A stretch of DNA of 64,000 nt, taken from assembly GCF_001639745.1 (NCBI RefSeq), contig NZ_LTAX01000019.1, positions 1 through 64,000 on the forward strand, written 5' to 3'. The notes beneath the pieces are model-generated. The model was not told the DNA's origin, made no database searches, and saw nothing but the letters and a program-made list of their open reading frames with translations. The stretch is from Marinomonas gallaica. Lineage in GTDB: Bacteria; Pseudomonadota; Gammaproteobacteria; Pseudomonadales; Marinomonadaceae. The position numbers and the translations under genes are program-made. How positions within the stretch are numbered: the stretch's first letter is position 1; every line of letters begins with the position of its first letter. This document shows positions 25,268-33,866 of this stretch, in pieces.

Positions 25268-26173
25268 TTAACGGCGAAGATCCGTGCATTGCGCACAGGA
25301 CTGTTGTAACAGCTCCACAAACAGACGTGTGGCTGGGCCGGTGCGCTCGCCTTTGCCAAAGATTGCGTACATGTGGAAATTACGCTCGCCACCGGATTCT
25401 AATTCTAATTTTTTTAAACGGCCGGATTCTAATGCGTCGCGCAAATCGGCCATCGGCAACCAAGCGAAGCCGACGCCTGAAGCCACGACTTCATAAGCAG
25501 ATTGCACGCTGGAAACCGTCCAGCGGCGATCAGCACCTAGCCATCCTTGGTCAATAGAACTTTCTTGGCCAGAATCGCGAATAACGACTTGCAGTTCTTT
25601 TTTCAGGCGTTCGTTACTGATAACACCCTCTTCGGCACATAAAGCGTGATCAGGTGCCGCTACCGCGATCATTTCGACTTCAACAATAGGGTCCGCCAAA
25701 TAACCTTTTGGCACCATGCCACTTAATACTAAATCCGGTGAGCCTTGTGAAAGCGTATCCAGAGCACCACTGAGTACGACTTCTTTTAGTTGAACCAACG
25801 TGCCTTGGCTCTGAGGTTCAAAAGCCTTTAAGGCTCTGAGTAACGCAGGCGTCGGAAAGGCCTCATCCACTACCAGCTCGATTTCAGGTTCCCAGCCTTG
25901 CCCGAGCGTGTGAGCCAGTTCTTCTAAATCGATGGCTTCTCTAATTAAATGACGTGAACGTCGTAATAATACTTCGCCACGCTCGGTTAACTTGGCTTTA
26001 CGACCATCAATCGTAAGCAGCGGATAACCTAGCTGCTCCTGTAATTTAGCAACGGTGTAGCTGATTGAGGACTGGCTTTTGTGTAATGCTTCGGCGGCTT
26101 GAGCAAAGCCCCCTTTATCAACAACGGCCTGTAAAACGCGCCATTGTTCTAACGTCACTCTTGGAGCTTTCAT
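25268..26173 (-). CDS. LysR family transcriptional regulator
   Basis: I place the start at ATG 26173 (301 residues, 'MKAPRVTLEQWRVLQAVVDKGG'), with GGAAG upstream; the frame is open to 26239. The N-terminal winged helix-turn-helix is 'GFAQAAEALHKSQSSISYTVAKLQEQLG' (about 23-50). The effector domain follows, with two lobes (about 90-295). It is divergent from the azoreductase gene across 161 bp, the usual arrangement for a LysR regulator and its target, so it may control azoR in response to quinones or thiol stress (inference). Confidence 0.92.
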   Translation of the reverse strand: MKAPRVTLEQWRVLQAVVDKGGFAQAAEALHKSQSSISYTVAKLQEQLGYPLLTIDGRKAKLTERGEVLLRRSRHLIREAIDLEELAHTLGQGWEPEIELVVDEAFPTPALLRALKAFEPQSQGTLVQLKEVVLSGALDTLSQGSPDLVLSGMVPKGYLADPIVEVEMIAVAAPDHALCAEEGVISNERLKKELQVVIRDSGQESSIDQGWLGADRRWTVSSVQSAYEVVASGVGFAWLPMADLRDALESGRLKKLELESGGERNFHMYAIFGKGERTGPATRLFVELLQQSCAQCTDLRR

Positions 26174-26334
26174 AGAGAATCTTCCACGTAGTTCGTATTT
26201 ACCTTCTTTTATATCGTATTTTTCGATGCAAATCGTCAAAAACTTACGCTTTTATATCAGAAAAACTGGTTCTAATATGGGCGCATCGAACAAATTTGAA
26301 GCAAAGCTTCAGCAAATATATTAGGAGATTACTC

Positions 26335-26928
26335 ATGACAACGTTACTACGAATTGATTCAAGTGCATCCGGTGACAACTCAAAATCACGCCAACTAGCG
26401 GATGCTTTTGTGGCACAGTGGCAAGCGCAAAATCCTAATGGCACAGTTGTCATTCGCGATGTTAATGCGAAGCCACTGCCACATTTTACCAGTGAAACAT
26501 TGGCGGCACTGTTTACACCTGAAGAAGATCGCAGCGCCGAGCAGAAAGCGATCGTTGCCATCGGCGATGAATTAATTGAAGAGTTAGAAGCGGCCGATGT
26601 CGTTGCCGTCAGTGCTCCGATCTATAACTTCAGCATTCCATCTACGCTAAAATCGTATTTTGATTACATCGCCCGTGCTGGCCGTACGTTTAAATACACA
26701 GAAGAAGGCCCAGTTGGCTTGGTGAATAAAGACGCATACATCTTCTCTGCAAGTGGTAGCTTCCTAGAAAATACACCATACGATCATCAACTACCGTACG
26801 TTAAGACCTTCCTTAACTTCCTAGGTCTGAATGTTAGAGATGCTTTTGTAGCAGGCGGTCAAGCGATGGGAGAAGAGGGTGACAAAGCGTTTGCTTCAGC
26901 AAAAGGGCGCATTGTCGAGGCCGTTTAG
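26335..26928 (+). CDS. azoR: FMN-dependent NADH-azoreductase AzoR
   Basis: Flavodoxin-fold quinone/azo reductase that uses FMN and NADH. The 197-residue product begins 'MTTLLRIDSSASGDNSKSRQ' after TTAGGAGA; a longer frame from 26296 is rejected. Other family motifs are 'VVAVSAPIYNFSIPSTLKSYFDYIARAGRTFKYT' (about 85-118, FMN binding) and 'GLVNKDAYIFSASG'. Two-electron reduction of quinones is the likely physiological job. Confidence 0.94.
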   Translation: MTTLLRIDSSASGDNSKSRQLADAFVAQWQAQNPNGTVVIRDVNAKPLPHFTSETLAALFTPEEDRSAEQKAIVAIGDELIEELEAADVVAVSAPIYNFSIPSTLKSYFDYIARAGRTFKYTEEGPVGLVNKDAYIFSASGSFLENTPYDHQLPYVKTFLNFLGLNVRDAFVAGGQAMGEEGDKAFASAKGRIVEAV

Positions 26929-26960
26929 TATCCAGCAAACGCGATCGGTATAAATGATAT

Positions 26961-26995
26961 AAAGCCCCTGTATGCTGCCATACAGGGGCTTTTTG
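26961..26995. terminator. Bidirectional terminator after azoR
   Basis: AAAGCCCCTGTATG-CTGC-CATACAGGGGCTTTTT is a perfect 14-bp stem. It ends 2 bp from the stop of the convergent nuclease gene and can serve both. Confidence 0.93.
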
Positions 26996-26996
26996 C

Positions 26997-28412
26997 TTAG
27001 TGTACCACCTCAACATGATCAAGCTTGGCTTGCAGTGCCTGTTGCAGTGCCAACTTTGCATCATGTTCGCCGTGCACTAAATGGATCTTTTTTGGAGGCT
27101 GACGCATTCCACTGGCAAAGCGTACCAAATCTTGTTGCCCAGCATGGGCCGAATAACCTCCAATTTGCCAAACCTTTGCTCGAATCGGGTAGCGTTGGCC
27201 ATCTAACATGACGTATCCATCATCTCGATTATTGTACGTCAATAGGTCTCTTCCCGGAGTGCCTTGAGCTTGATAGCCAACAAACACAACATCGTTACGT
27301 GCGTCGCCTAATAGAGCTTTCAGATAATTGACAATGCGCCCACCCGCACACATGCCAGACGCGGCAATAACAACAGCAGGGCGCTTTTGTAGTGCTAAGT
27401 AGGCAACCGTTTGCTCATGCAGCGCATGATCGTCAATGGTAGTCAGCTGTTCAAAATCGAGAGGGTGCCGACCTTGATGTAAGCGCTGCTGAGCTTCTTG
27501 GTCCCAATAGGGCTTTAATTCTCGATAGACGTCAGTGAATTGGCTAGCCAATGGTGAGTCAACAATAATATCTAGCTCGTGCCAATGTATGGCTTTTCCT
27601 GTCGTAGTGTGGCTCACACATTGCTCAGCATGATCATGGATGATGCTTTCTATTTCATAGAGCAACTCTTGTGTACGCCCGATGGAAAAAGCCGGAATCA
27701 ACACCACACCACCATCCGCGAGTGCGCCTTCCATTGAGGCTTGTAGGCGCTGACGACGGTGATGTCGGTCTTCATGGTGACGATCACCGTAAGTGCTTTC
27801 CAGTACCAGCTGATCTGCTCGGCACGGCGATTTAGGAGCGTCTAACAGAGGTGCATAAGGTGCGCCGAGGTCCCCTGAAAAGACGATGTCCCATGGTTTA
27901 TCTTGCTGTATGCGAACCGTGGCGTAAGCTGAGCCTAAAATATGCCCAGCGGGCGATAGCTTAAGCTGACAGTGCCCCTGAAATGAAGTGAGCAGCGGTG
28001 CATCATGCCAAGTTTCGTAATCGAGCGGCACAACCTGTGATCTGAGTCTTGTTAAGCAGGCCTCGATAATGCTCCGGTTACGAGTGACACCCACTTTTAA
28101 TGCATCTTCAATCACCAGAGGGAGTAACTTCGCGCTTGGAATGGAGCAAAAGATCGGGCCATTAAACCCTGCCGCCAATAAATAAGGGATGCGTCCAATA
28201 TGGTCTATGTGTACATGAGTGACGATCAGTCCTTGAATACGTGATGCATCAAATTCAATACTGAGAGTATGCGCGTTGGCGCCATTATCAGACGTTTCCG
28301 CTCCTTGGAATAATCCGCAATCTACCAGCAAGCTGTTATGTTCGTCTAAGATCAGCTCATGACACGACCCTGTGACGCCACTTTTTGCGCCGTGATGAAT
28401 AATCTCGTACAT
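26997..28412 (-). CDS. Beta-CASP metallo-beta-lactamase RNA-processing nuclease
   Basis: The 471-residue protein has the metal-binding 'THVHIDHIGRIPYL' (HxHxDH, about 61-74), 'SPAGHILGSA' (about 152-161), 'FSGDLGAP' (about 175-182) and 'ESTYGDRHH' (about 205-213). The beta-CASP region is 'LIPAFSIGRTQELLYEI' and 'VVIAASGMCAGGRIVNYL'. The C-terminal RMMBL domain has 'YSAHAGQQDLVRF' and 'VHGEHDAK'. This is the CPSF73-like family of ribonucleases. The RNA target is unknown. Confidence 0.92.
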   Translation of the reverse strand: MYEIIHHGAKSGVTGSCHELILDEHNSLLVDCGLFQGAETSDNGANAHTLSIEFDASRIQGLIVTHVHIDHIGRIPYLLAAGFNGPIFCSIPSAKLLPLVIEDALKVGVTRNRSIIEACLTRLRSQVVPLDYETWHDAPLLTSFQGHCQLKLSPAGHILGSAYATVRIQQDKPWDIVFSGDLGAPYAPLLDAPKSPCRADQLVLESTYGDRHHEDRHHRRQRLQASMEGALADGGVVLIPAFSIGRTQELLYEIESIIHDHAEQCVSHTTTGKAIHWHELDIIVDSPLASQFTDVYRELKPYWDQEAQQRLHQGRHPLDFEQLTTIDDHALHEQTVAYLALQKRPAVVIAASGMCAGGRIVNYLKALLGDARNDVVFVGYQAQGTPGRDLLTYNNRDDGYVMLDGQRYPIRAKVWQIGGYSAHAGQQDLVRFASGMRQPPKKIHLVHGEHDAKLALQQALQAKLDHVEVVH

Positions 28413-28625
28413 ACACTGTCCTTATGATGCCAAGAAGTAGATTTAAAGAACGTGATGCTAGCATAGTTTTTTTAGCGGGCTCTATGATCCAGCGCATGTG
28501 CAATGGACAAGATTATGACGCTTACTTGTCAAAAATTTTATGACAAAACGAATTGCGACAAAGTTGAACAAAAGGTCTAATACAGCTCAATTAAAGATGA
28601 CGATTAAATAGTGGGTAAGCGCTCT

Positions 28626-29993
28626 ATGACACAGGATATTGTGATCCTTGCTGCAGGCAAGGGAAGCCGAATGAAATCAGCCTATTCTAAGGTGCTTCAT
28701 AAAATTGGTGGTGAAGCGATGGTACGTCGCGTACTGGCTACGGCAACAGGCTTAAGCAATGCTCAGTTACATTTAGTGGTTGGCCATCAAGGTGAACAGG
28801 TTGAGCAAGCTTGTCAGGATTTTTCTGCCAATATCGTATGGCAAGACAATCCTCAAGGTACCGGCGATGCGCTACGTCGAGCAGCGCCGTTCCTAAGCGA
28901 AAACGGTACCACGTTGACCCTATACGGTGATGTTCCTTTGATTCAGCGTTCTACGCTGGAGCGTATGTTGTCTCTATCTAACGATAACACTCTGGTACTG
29001 CTGACCATTAAGCTGGATAACCCCGTTGGCTACGGGCGTATCGTGCGTGATACACAAGGTGCTGTGACCGCCATTGTCGAACAAAAAGACGCGTCACCAG
29101 AGCAGCTTTTAATCAACGAAGTAAACACCGGTATTTTATTGGCGCCGAATGCGAAGTTGCAGCACTGGTTGAATGCACTGACCAACGACAATGCCCAAGG
29201 CGAGTATTATTTAACCGATATTATTGCCATGGCGGCAGAGCAAGGTGTTGAAATCGTAACGGTTCACCCAGAGCAAGCGTCGGAAGTCAGTGGTGTTAAC
29301 GATCGTGTGCAATTGGCAACCTTAGAGCGTGTTTGGCAACAGCAACAAGCGGAACAATTGATGCGTTCTGGCGCAACCCTAATGGACCCGCAGCGTATCG
29401 ATATTCGTGGAAAGCTAACCACTGGGCAAGACTGTATTATTGATGTGAACTGTGTTTTTGAAGGTGTCGTGACATTGGGTAAAAACGTAGAAGTGGGCCC
29501 TAACTGTGTGTTGAAAAACTGCACAGTAGCGGACAACACCGTCATTAAAGCCAATACTATGATTGAAGACAGCCAAGTTGGTGCACACTGTGATCTGGGT
29601 CCATTCGCGCGTTTGCGCCCAGGCACAGTGCTGTCCAATAAAGCCAAAATAGGCAACTTCGTTGAAACAAAAAAAGCGTTTATCGGCGAAGGCAGTAAGG
29701 TTAATCATCTAAGCTACGTCGGTGACACGCAAATGGGGGCGGATGTAAATGTTGGCGCAGGCACCATTACTTGCAATTATGATGGTGTGAACAAATTCCA
29801 AACGATCATCGGCGACGGTGTGTTTGTTGGTTCAAACTCAGCGTTAGTCGCGCCCGTTGAAATTCAAGCAGGTGCAACCATTGCCGCAGGTTCCACCATC
29901 ACCAAAGCTGTGGCGGAAAATCAATTGGCCTTTGCCCGAGCAAAACAAACAAACAAAGATGGTTGGGCGCGTCCGACTAAGCAGGAGAAATAA
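28626..29993 (+). CDS. glmU: Bifunctional UDP-N-acetylglucosamine pyrophosphorylase / glucosamine-1-phosphate acetyltransferase GlmU
   Basis: Makes UDP-GlcNAc from glucosamine-1-phosphate. I prefer ATG 28626 (455 residues, 'MTQDIVILAAGKGSRMKS'), which fits the family length; a GTG at 28611 is also in frame. The N-terminal uridylyltransferase has LAAGKGSRM and 'LYGDVPLI'. From about 250 a left-handed beta-helix begins, with acetyltransferase residues in 'LRPGTVLSNKAKIGNFVETKKA' and 'NVGAGTITCNYDGVNKFQT'. glmS starts 1 bp after its stop. Confidence 0.96.
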   Translation: MTQDIVILAAGKGSRMKSAYSKVLHKIGGEAMVRRVLATATGLSNAQLHLVVGHQGEQVEQACQDFSANIVWQDNPQGTGDALRRAAPFLSENGTTLTLYGDVPLIQRSTLERMLSLSNDNTLVLLTIKLDNPVGYGRIVRDTQGAVTAIVEQKDASPEQLLINEVNTGILLAPNAKLQHWLNALTNDNAQGEYYLTDIIAMAAEQGVEIVTVHPEQASEVSGVNDRVQLATLERVWQQQQAEQLMRSGATLMDPQRIDIRGKLTTGQDCIIDVNCVFEGVVTLGKNVEVGPNCVLKNCTVADNTVIKANTMIEDSQVGAHCDLGPFARLRPGTVLSNKAKIGNFVETKKAFIGEGSKVNHLSYVGDTQMGADVNVGAGTITCNYDGVNKFQTIIGDGVFVGSNSALVAPVEIQAGATIAAGSTITKAVAENQLAFARAKQTNKDGWARPTKQEK

Positions 29994-29994
29994 T

Positions 29995-31824
29995 ATGTGT
30001 GGTATCGTCGGCGCTATTGCCCAGCGTAATGTTGCGAAAATTTTATTAGAAGGTTTGTCACGCCTAGAATATCGCGGTTATGACTCCTCTGGTGTGGCCA
30101 TCAATAATGAAGTTGGCGTACGTGCGCATCGTGCTGTAGGTAAAGTGCAAGCACTAAAAGATAAGTTCGAAAGTGCGCCATTAGACGGCAAGATGGGCAT
30201 CGCTCACACTCGTTGGGCAACACATGGTAAACCGACGGAAGAGAACGCACATCCTCATTTTTCAGGTGACGATTTGGCCTTGGTGCACAATGGCATCATT
30301 GAAAACCATGAGACCCTACGCCGTAACTTGATTGAACTGGGCTACGAATTTCGTTCGCAAACCGATACTGAAGTGATTGTTCACTTAATCCACAATGCCC
30401 TGAAAACAGAGCCGGATTTACTGCAAGCAGTTAAGAATGCGCTAAAACACTTGCATGGCGCCTTTGCCATTGCCGTGACTCTGAATCATGAGAATGACCG
30501 CCTGATTGCGGCTCGTAAAGGCAGCCCGCTGGTGGTGGGAGTCGGTATTGAAGAAAACTTCGTCGCATCGGACCAGCTAGCGCTGTTGCATGTGACAGAC
30601 CAATTTATCTTCCTTGAAGAAGGCGATGTGGTGGAACTGACGCGTGATCAAATCACGGTTTTCGACGCTAATGATCAAGTGCAAGAGCGCCCTATTAGTG
30701 TATTTAATCATCACGTAGACGCGTCAGACAAAGGCGAATTCCGCCACTACATGCTTAAAGAAATCTACGAACAACCGAAAGTGATTGCTGCCTGTTTAGA
30801 GGGTCGCATTAGCGAAGATCGCGTATTAACCAGTAGTTTTGGTGCCGATTCGGCGTTTTTGAAAGATGTGGAAAATATACATATCGTCGCCTGTGGTACC
30901 AGTTATCACGCCGGCATGGTGGCTAAATACTGGATTGAGGAGCTGGCCAATATTCCTTGTTCGGTAGAAGTGGCGAGCGAGTACCGTTATCGCAAAGTGG
31001 CCGTACCGAAAAAATCCTTGTTCCTGACGCTGTCACAGTCCGGTGAAACGGCCGACACTTTGGCGGCCATGCGTATGGCTAAGGGACTGGGTTATCTGAC
31101 AACGTTGGCCATTTGTAATGTGCCGTCTTCCACATTAGTGCGCGAATCAGATCTGACACTGTTAACACGCGCCGGTACGGAAATCGGCGTTGCTTCAACC
31201 AAGGCCTTCACTACTCAGTTGACGGCGCTATTGATTACATCAATAGCTATTGCCGCGGAGAAGGGCGAATTAAGCGATGATAAACACACGGCATTAGTGC
31301 ATGCGCTGCGCTCGTTACCTGCCTATGTCGATGCAGCGATCAAACAAGACAGCGCGATTAAATTGGTGTCTGAACACTTTGCCAATAAGCATAACGCTTT
31401 GTTCCTAGGTCGTGGCCCGATGTTCCCGATTGCACTAGAAGGGGCATTAAAACTGAAAGAAATCAGTTACATTCACGCCGAGGCTTACCCCGCTGGTGAA
31501 TTGAAGCATGGCCCATTAGCGCTGGTGGACGAAACCATGCCGATCATCACCGTTGCACCGAATAATCAGATGCTCGACAAACTGAAGTCGAACCTACAAG
31601 AAGTGCGTGCCCGTGGTGGCGAACTGTTTGTATTTGGCGCCAAAGAAACAGGCTTCGCGCAAGCCGAAGGCATTCATTACAATGAAATTCCGTGGGTGGA
31701 AGAAGTGCTTGAGCCAATCGTACACACTATCCCGTTGCAACTGTTGTCGTACCATGTCGCCGTGGTAAAAGGCACCGATGTCGACCAGCCTAGGAATTTA
31801 GCCAAGAGCGTCACGGTCGAATAG
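29995..31824 (+). CDS. glmS: Glucosamine-fructose-6-phosphate aminotransferase GlmS
   Basis: Makes glucosamine-6-phosphate from fructose-6-phosphate and glutamine. The start is ATG 29995, because the N-terminal Met is removed to expose the catalytic Cys ('MCGIVGAIAQRN'). The long upstream open frame runs through glmU and is rejected. The 609-residue length equals that of E. coli. Glutaminase residues: 'GIAHTRWATHGKP' and 'HNGIIENHE'. Two SIS domains follow: 'ACGTSYHAG', 'LSQSGETADT' and the C-terminal 'PRNLAKSVTVE'. GGAG sits upstream and the gene is coupled to glmU. Confidence 0.97.
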   Translation: MCGIVGAIAQRNVAKILLEGLSRLEYRGYDSSGVAINNEVGVRAHRAVGKVQALKDKFESAPLDGKMGIAHTRWATHGKPTEENAHPHFSGDDLALVHNGIIENHETLRRNLIELGYEFRSQTDTEVIVHLIHNALKTEPDLLQAVKNALKHLHGAFAIAVTLNHENDRLIAARKGSPLVVGVGIEENFVASDQLALLHVTDQFIFLEEGDVVELTRDQITVFDANDQVQERPISVFNHHVDASDKGEFRHYMLKEIYEQPKVIAACLEGRISEDRVLTSSFGADSAFLKDVENIHIVACGTSYHAGMVAKYWIEELANIPCSVEVASEYRYRKVAVPKKSLFLTLSQSGETADTLAAMRMAKGLGYLTTLAICNVPSSTLVRESDLTLLTRAGTEIGVASTKAFTTQLTALLITSIAIAAEKGELSDDKHTALVHALRSLPAYVDAAIKQDSAIKLVSEHFANKHNALFLGRGPMFPIALEGALKLKEISYIHAEAYPAGELKHGPLALVDETMPIITVAPNNQMLDKLKSNLQEVRARGGELFVFGAKETGFAQAEGIHYNEIPWVEEVLEPIVHTIPLQLLSYHVAVVKGTDVDQPRNLAKSVTVE

Positions 31825-31844
31825 TTAGTTAAAAGTCAAATTAC

Positions 31845-31888
31845 TAAAGCTAATATTTTTCTTATAAAATAATGAAATATTAGCTTTA
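31845..31888. terminator. Inverted repeat between glmS and the luxR-type gene
   Basis: TAAAGCTAATATTT (31845-31858) pairs perfectly with AAATATTAGCTTTA (31875-31888) around a 16-base loop. It lies between convergent genes. The stem is AT-rich, so it is weaker than the other terminators here. Confidence 0.65.
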
Positions 31889-31897
31889 TAATTTTAA

Positions 31898-32500
31898 TTA
31901 ATGGGGTAGCTTTCCTGAAATCTTTAGTACTAGTGCTAGACGATCATTAACATTGAATTTATCAAACAGATTTCTGACATGAGATTTTACGGTACGCTCA
32001 GAGATGCTCATTTTTTTGGCTATTTGTTTATTACTGAGTCCTTGTAAAATAGCTTCTGCAGTTTCTAGTTCTCGAGACGTGAGTGTTTCTTTCCACTGCT
32101 CTAAATCAGGTGATGACTGCTGGGTACCTTTAATTAAAGCACTCATCACCTCATGTCCAATCATAATATTGTTTTGTTTAACTGTCTGAAGTACTTGTTC
32201 AAGTTGAACCGCTGAAAGAGTTTTAGGTATATAACCCTTAATGCCTAACCTGAATAGCTCAATACCTTCTTCAGTTCGGTGATGATCACTAACAACAATA
32301 ACACTTGGATAGTTATGAATACATTCAATAAGCATTTCTTTTTGGTCAACCAATTGATGGATATGAAACAAAACAATCTGTGATCCGGGTGGAATTAATT
32401 TTAATTTCGAAGTGATAAAACAGGATCGAAAATATGCTAGCCAAGCAGTGAACTCACGTGGTTGCGTAGTAAGTAGAGTGAAGATATTTACTTTTTCCAT
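31898..32500 (-). CDS. LuxR/CsgD-type response-regulator-like protein with a degenerate receiver
   Basis: The 200-residue protein has a C-terminal LuxR helix-turn-helix (about 135-200: 'LTSRELETAEAILQGLSNKQIAKKMSISERTVKSHVRNLF'). The N-terminal part has receiver-like layout with 'VIVVSDHH...FRLGIKGYIPKTLSAVQLEQVL', keeping the lysine. Where the phosphorylated aspartate should be, the strand reads 'IVLFHIHQL', with no Asp, and the N-terminal acidic pair is also absent. It is therefore probably not controlled by phosphorylation, as in CsgD/VpsT-type biofilm regulators. I do not see the VpsT-type W-x-x-R c-di-GMP motif. It is the last gene of the Lap operon and probably acts on the adhesin promoter (inference). 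Confidence 0.85.
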   Translation of the reverse strand: MEKVNIFTLLTTQPREFTAWLAYFRSCFITSKLKLIPPGSQIVLFHIHQLVDQKEMLIECIHNYPSVIVVSDHHRTEEGIELFRLGIKGYIPKTLSAVQLEQVLQTVKQNNIMIGHEVMSALIKGTQQSSPDLEQWKETLTSRELETAEAILQGLSNKQIAKKMSISERTVKSHVRNLFDKFNVNDRLALVLKISGKLPH

Positions 32501-32522
32501 GTTTAACGTATATTCCTATCCA

Positions 32523-33866
32523 TTAAGATTCTCTTAATGCAAGCTCTTTCGTTTTTAGGATGGGTTTAAGTAAGTAATCCAGTATTGTGTGTTTCCCCAC
32601 TATGACATCTACGCTAGCCATCATTCCTGGCATCAGATTAAGTGGATTTAGCTTATCACCAAGATGATTTCGTTTTGTTCTAATCTTAACGATGTAATAA
32701 CTTTTACCTTCCTCATCGGTTATAGTATCGGCTGAAACTTGTTCTACAACGCCATCAAGCCCGCCATAGATAGCGAAGTCGTACGCAGTAAATTTCACTT
32801 TAGCAGGCAATCCTTTTTTGATGAATCCTATGTCAGAAGGTTGAACACGCGTCTCTAAGATCAGTGAATCCTCAATAGGGACGATTTTTACTAAATTACT
32901 ACCTGGTTGTACTACTTCCCCAAGTGTATTTACGAGCATCTCTGAAATGACACCGCTGACTGGCGATTGAATATTTGTGCGTTGAACCTTGTCTTGCAGT
33001 GCTACATTAATATTTTCCAGCTGTGAGATACGAGCTAAGGTATCGTTTAGGGATTCTTGGGCATCGTTACGGCCTTTTTGGCGAATTTCAGCGATTTTTT
33101 GTCGAGTTTCTTCGATTACTGCTCGATATTTTGGTATCGATTGTTCGATGGAATTCAGCTTACCAAACGTATCATTCCGTTCACGGCGTGTTTTGAGCAA
33201 ACTAACTTCTGAAGCAAATCCACGCTCAACTAAGGGTTTGGTCATTTCGATTTCTTGATCTAGAAGTGCAAGAGAGTTACGTAGTTGGTCTAGCTGCTCG
33301 CGTGCATTGTCGAGTTCCGTTTTGTGCTGTACGATTTGTTGCTGAATAATTTCTATCGCGATTTTTTCCTGTTTTTCTTGCTCATGAAACAAGCTTTGCT
33401 CACGCAGATAAAACTGCTTTTCAAAGTTGGATTCGTAGGTTTCAGGTGTAACGAACTCAGTTTGCTTGGTCTTTGCCGTCAATCGAGCGGCCTTAGCTTT
33501 CAATGCTTGCATTTCCAGCAGCTTTTCGCTGAATGAGCTGGCAAACTGGGTATTATCCAGCAGAATCAGAGTCTGATTTTGCTTAACGATATCACCGGAA
33601 GACGCCAAGATCTCACTGATAATCCCACCTTCTAAATTTTGGACAATTTGTACTTTATTAGATGGAACAACCTTACCCGAGCCGCGTATGATTTTATCTA
33701 ACTCTGCCATATTAGCCCAAAAAATGAGCCAAATAACGGCTAACAATATGGTCCAAGTAATCAGAGTAGAGTAACGTTTTGGTCTTTCCAAGGCGGCCTG
33801 GCTTAAACTCGAGACGAACTCAATATCATCACTGGAAAGTTGTTTATTTAAATGTTTAGACTTCAT
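32523..33866 (-). CDS. lapC: Type I secretion membrane fusion protein, HlyD/LapC family
   Basis: Links the inner-membrane ABC transporter to the TolC-like channel for adhesin export. The 447-residue protein has a cytoplasmic tail of about 40 residues and one membrane helix (about 38-55). Biotinyl-lipoyl half-motifs follow ('IRGSGKVVPSNKVQIVQNLEGGI', about 60-82), then a long coiled coil (about 120-290) and the C-terminal barrel 'QSPVSGVISEMLVNTLGEVVQPGSNLVKIVP'. It overlaps lapB by 4 bp (ATGA), so the two are translationally coupled. Confidence 0.93.
   Translation of the reverse strand: MKSKHLNKQLSSDDIEFVSSLSQAALERPKRYSTLITWTILLAVIWLIFWANMAELDKIIRGSGKVVPSNKVQIVQNLEGGIISEILASSGDIVKQNQTLILLDNTQFASSFSEKLLEMQALKAKAARLTAKTKQTEFVTPETYESNFEKQFYLREQSLFHEQEKQEKIAIEIIQQQIVQHKTELDNAREQLDQLRNSLALLDQEIEMTKPLVERGFASEVSLLKTRRERNDTFGKLNSIEQSIPKYRAVIEETRQKIAEIRQKGRNDAQESLNDTLARISQLENINVALQDKVQRTNIQSPVSGVISEMLVNTLGEVVQPGSNLVKIVPIEDSLILETRVQPSDIGFIKKGLPAKVKFTAYDFAIYGGLDGVVEQVSADTITDEEGKSYYIVKIRTKRNHLGDKLNPLNLMPGMMASVDVIVGKHTILDYLLKPILKTKELALRES

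Noticed and set aside
25262..25277. Perfect palindrome TCGCCGTTAACGGCGA as an operator
   Set aside because: It overlaps the lysR stop codon at the far end of the gene and lies in a convergent gap, so a control role is unlikely.
29857..29994. N-terminal extension of GlmS into glmU
   Set aside because: GlmS needs Cys directly after the initiator Met, so the start must be 29995.
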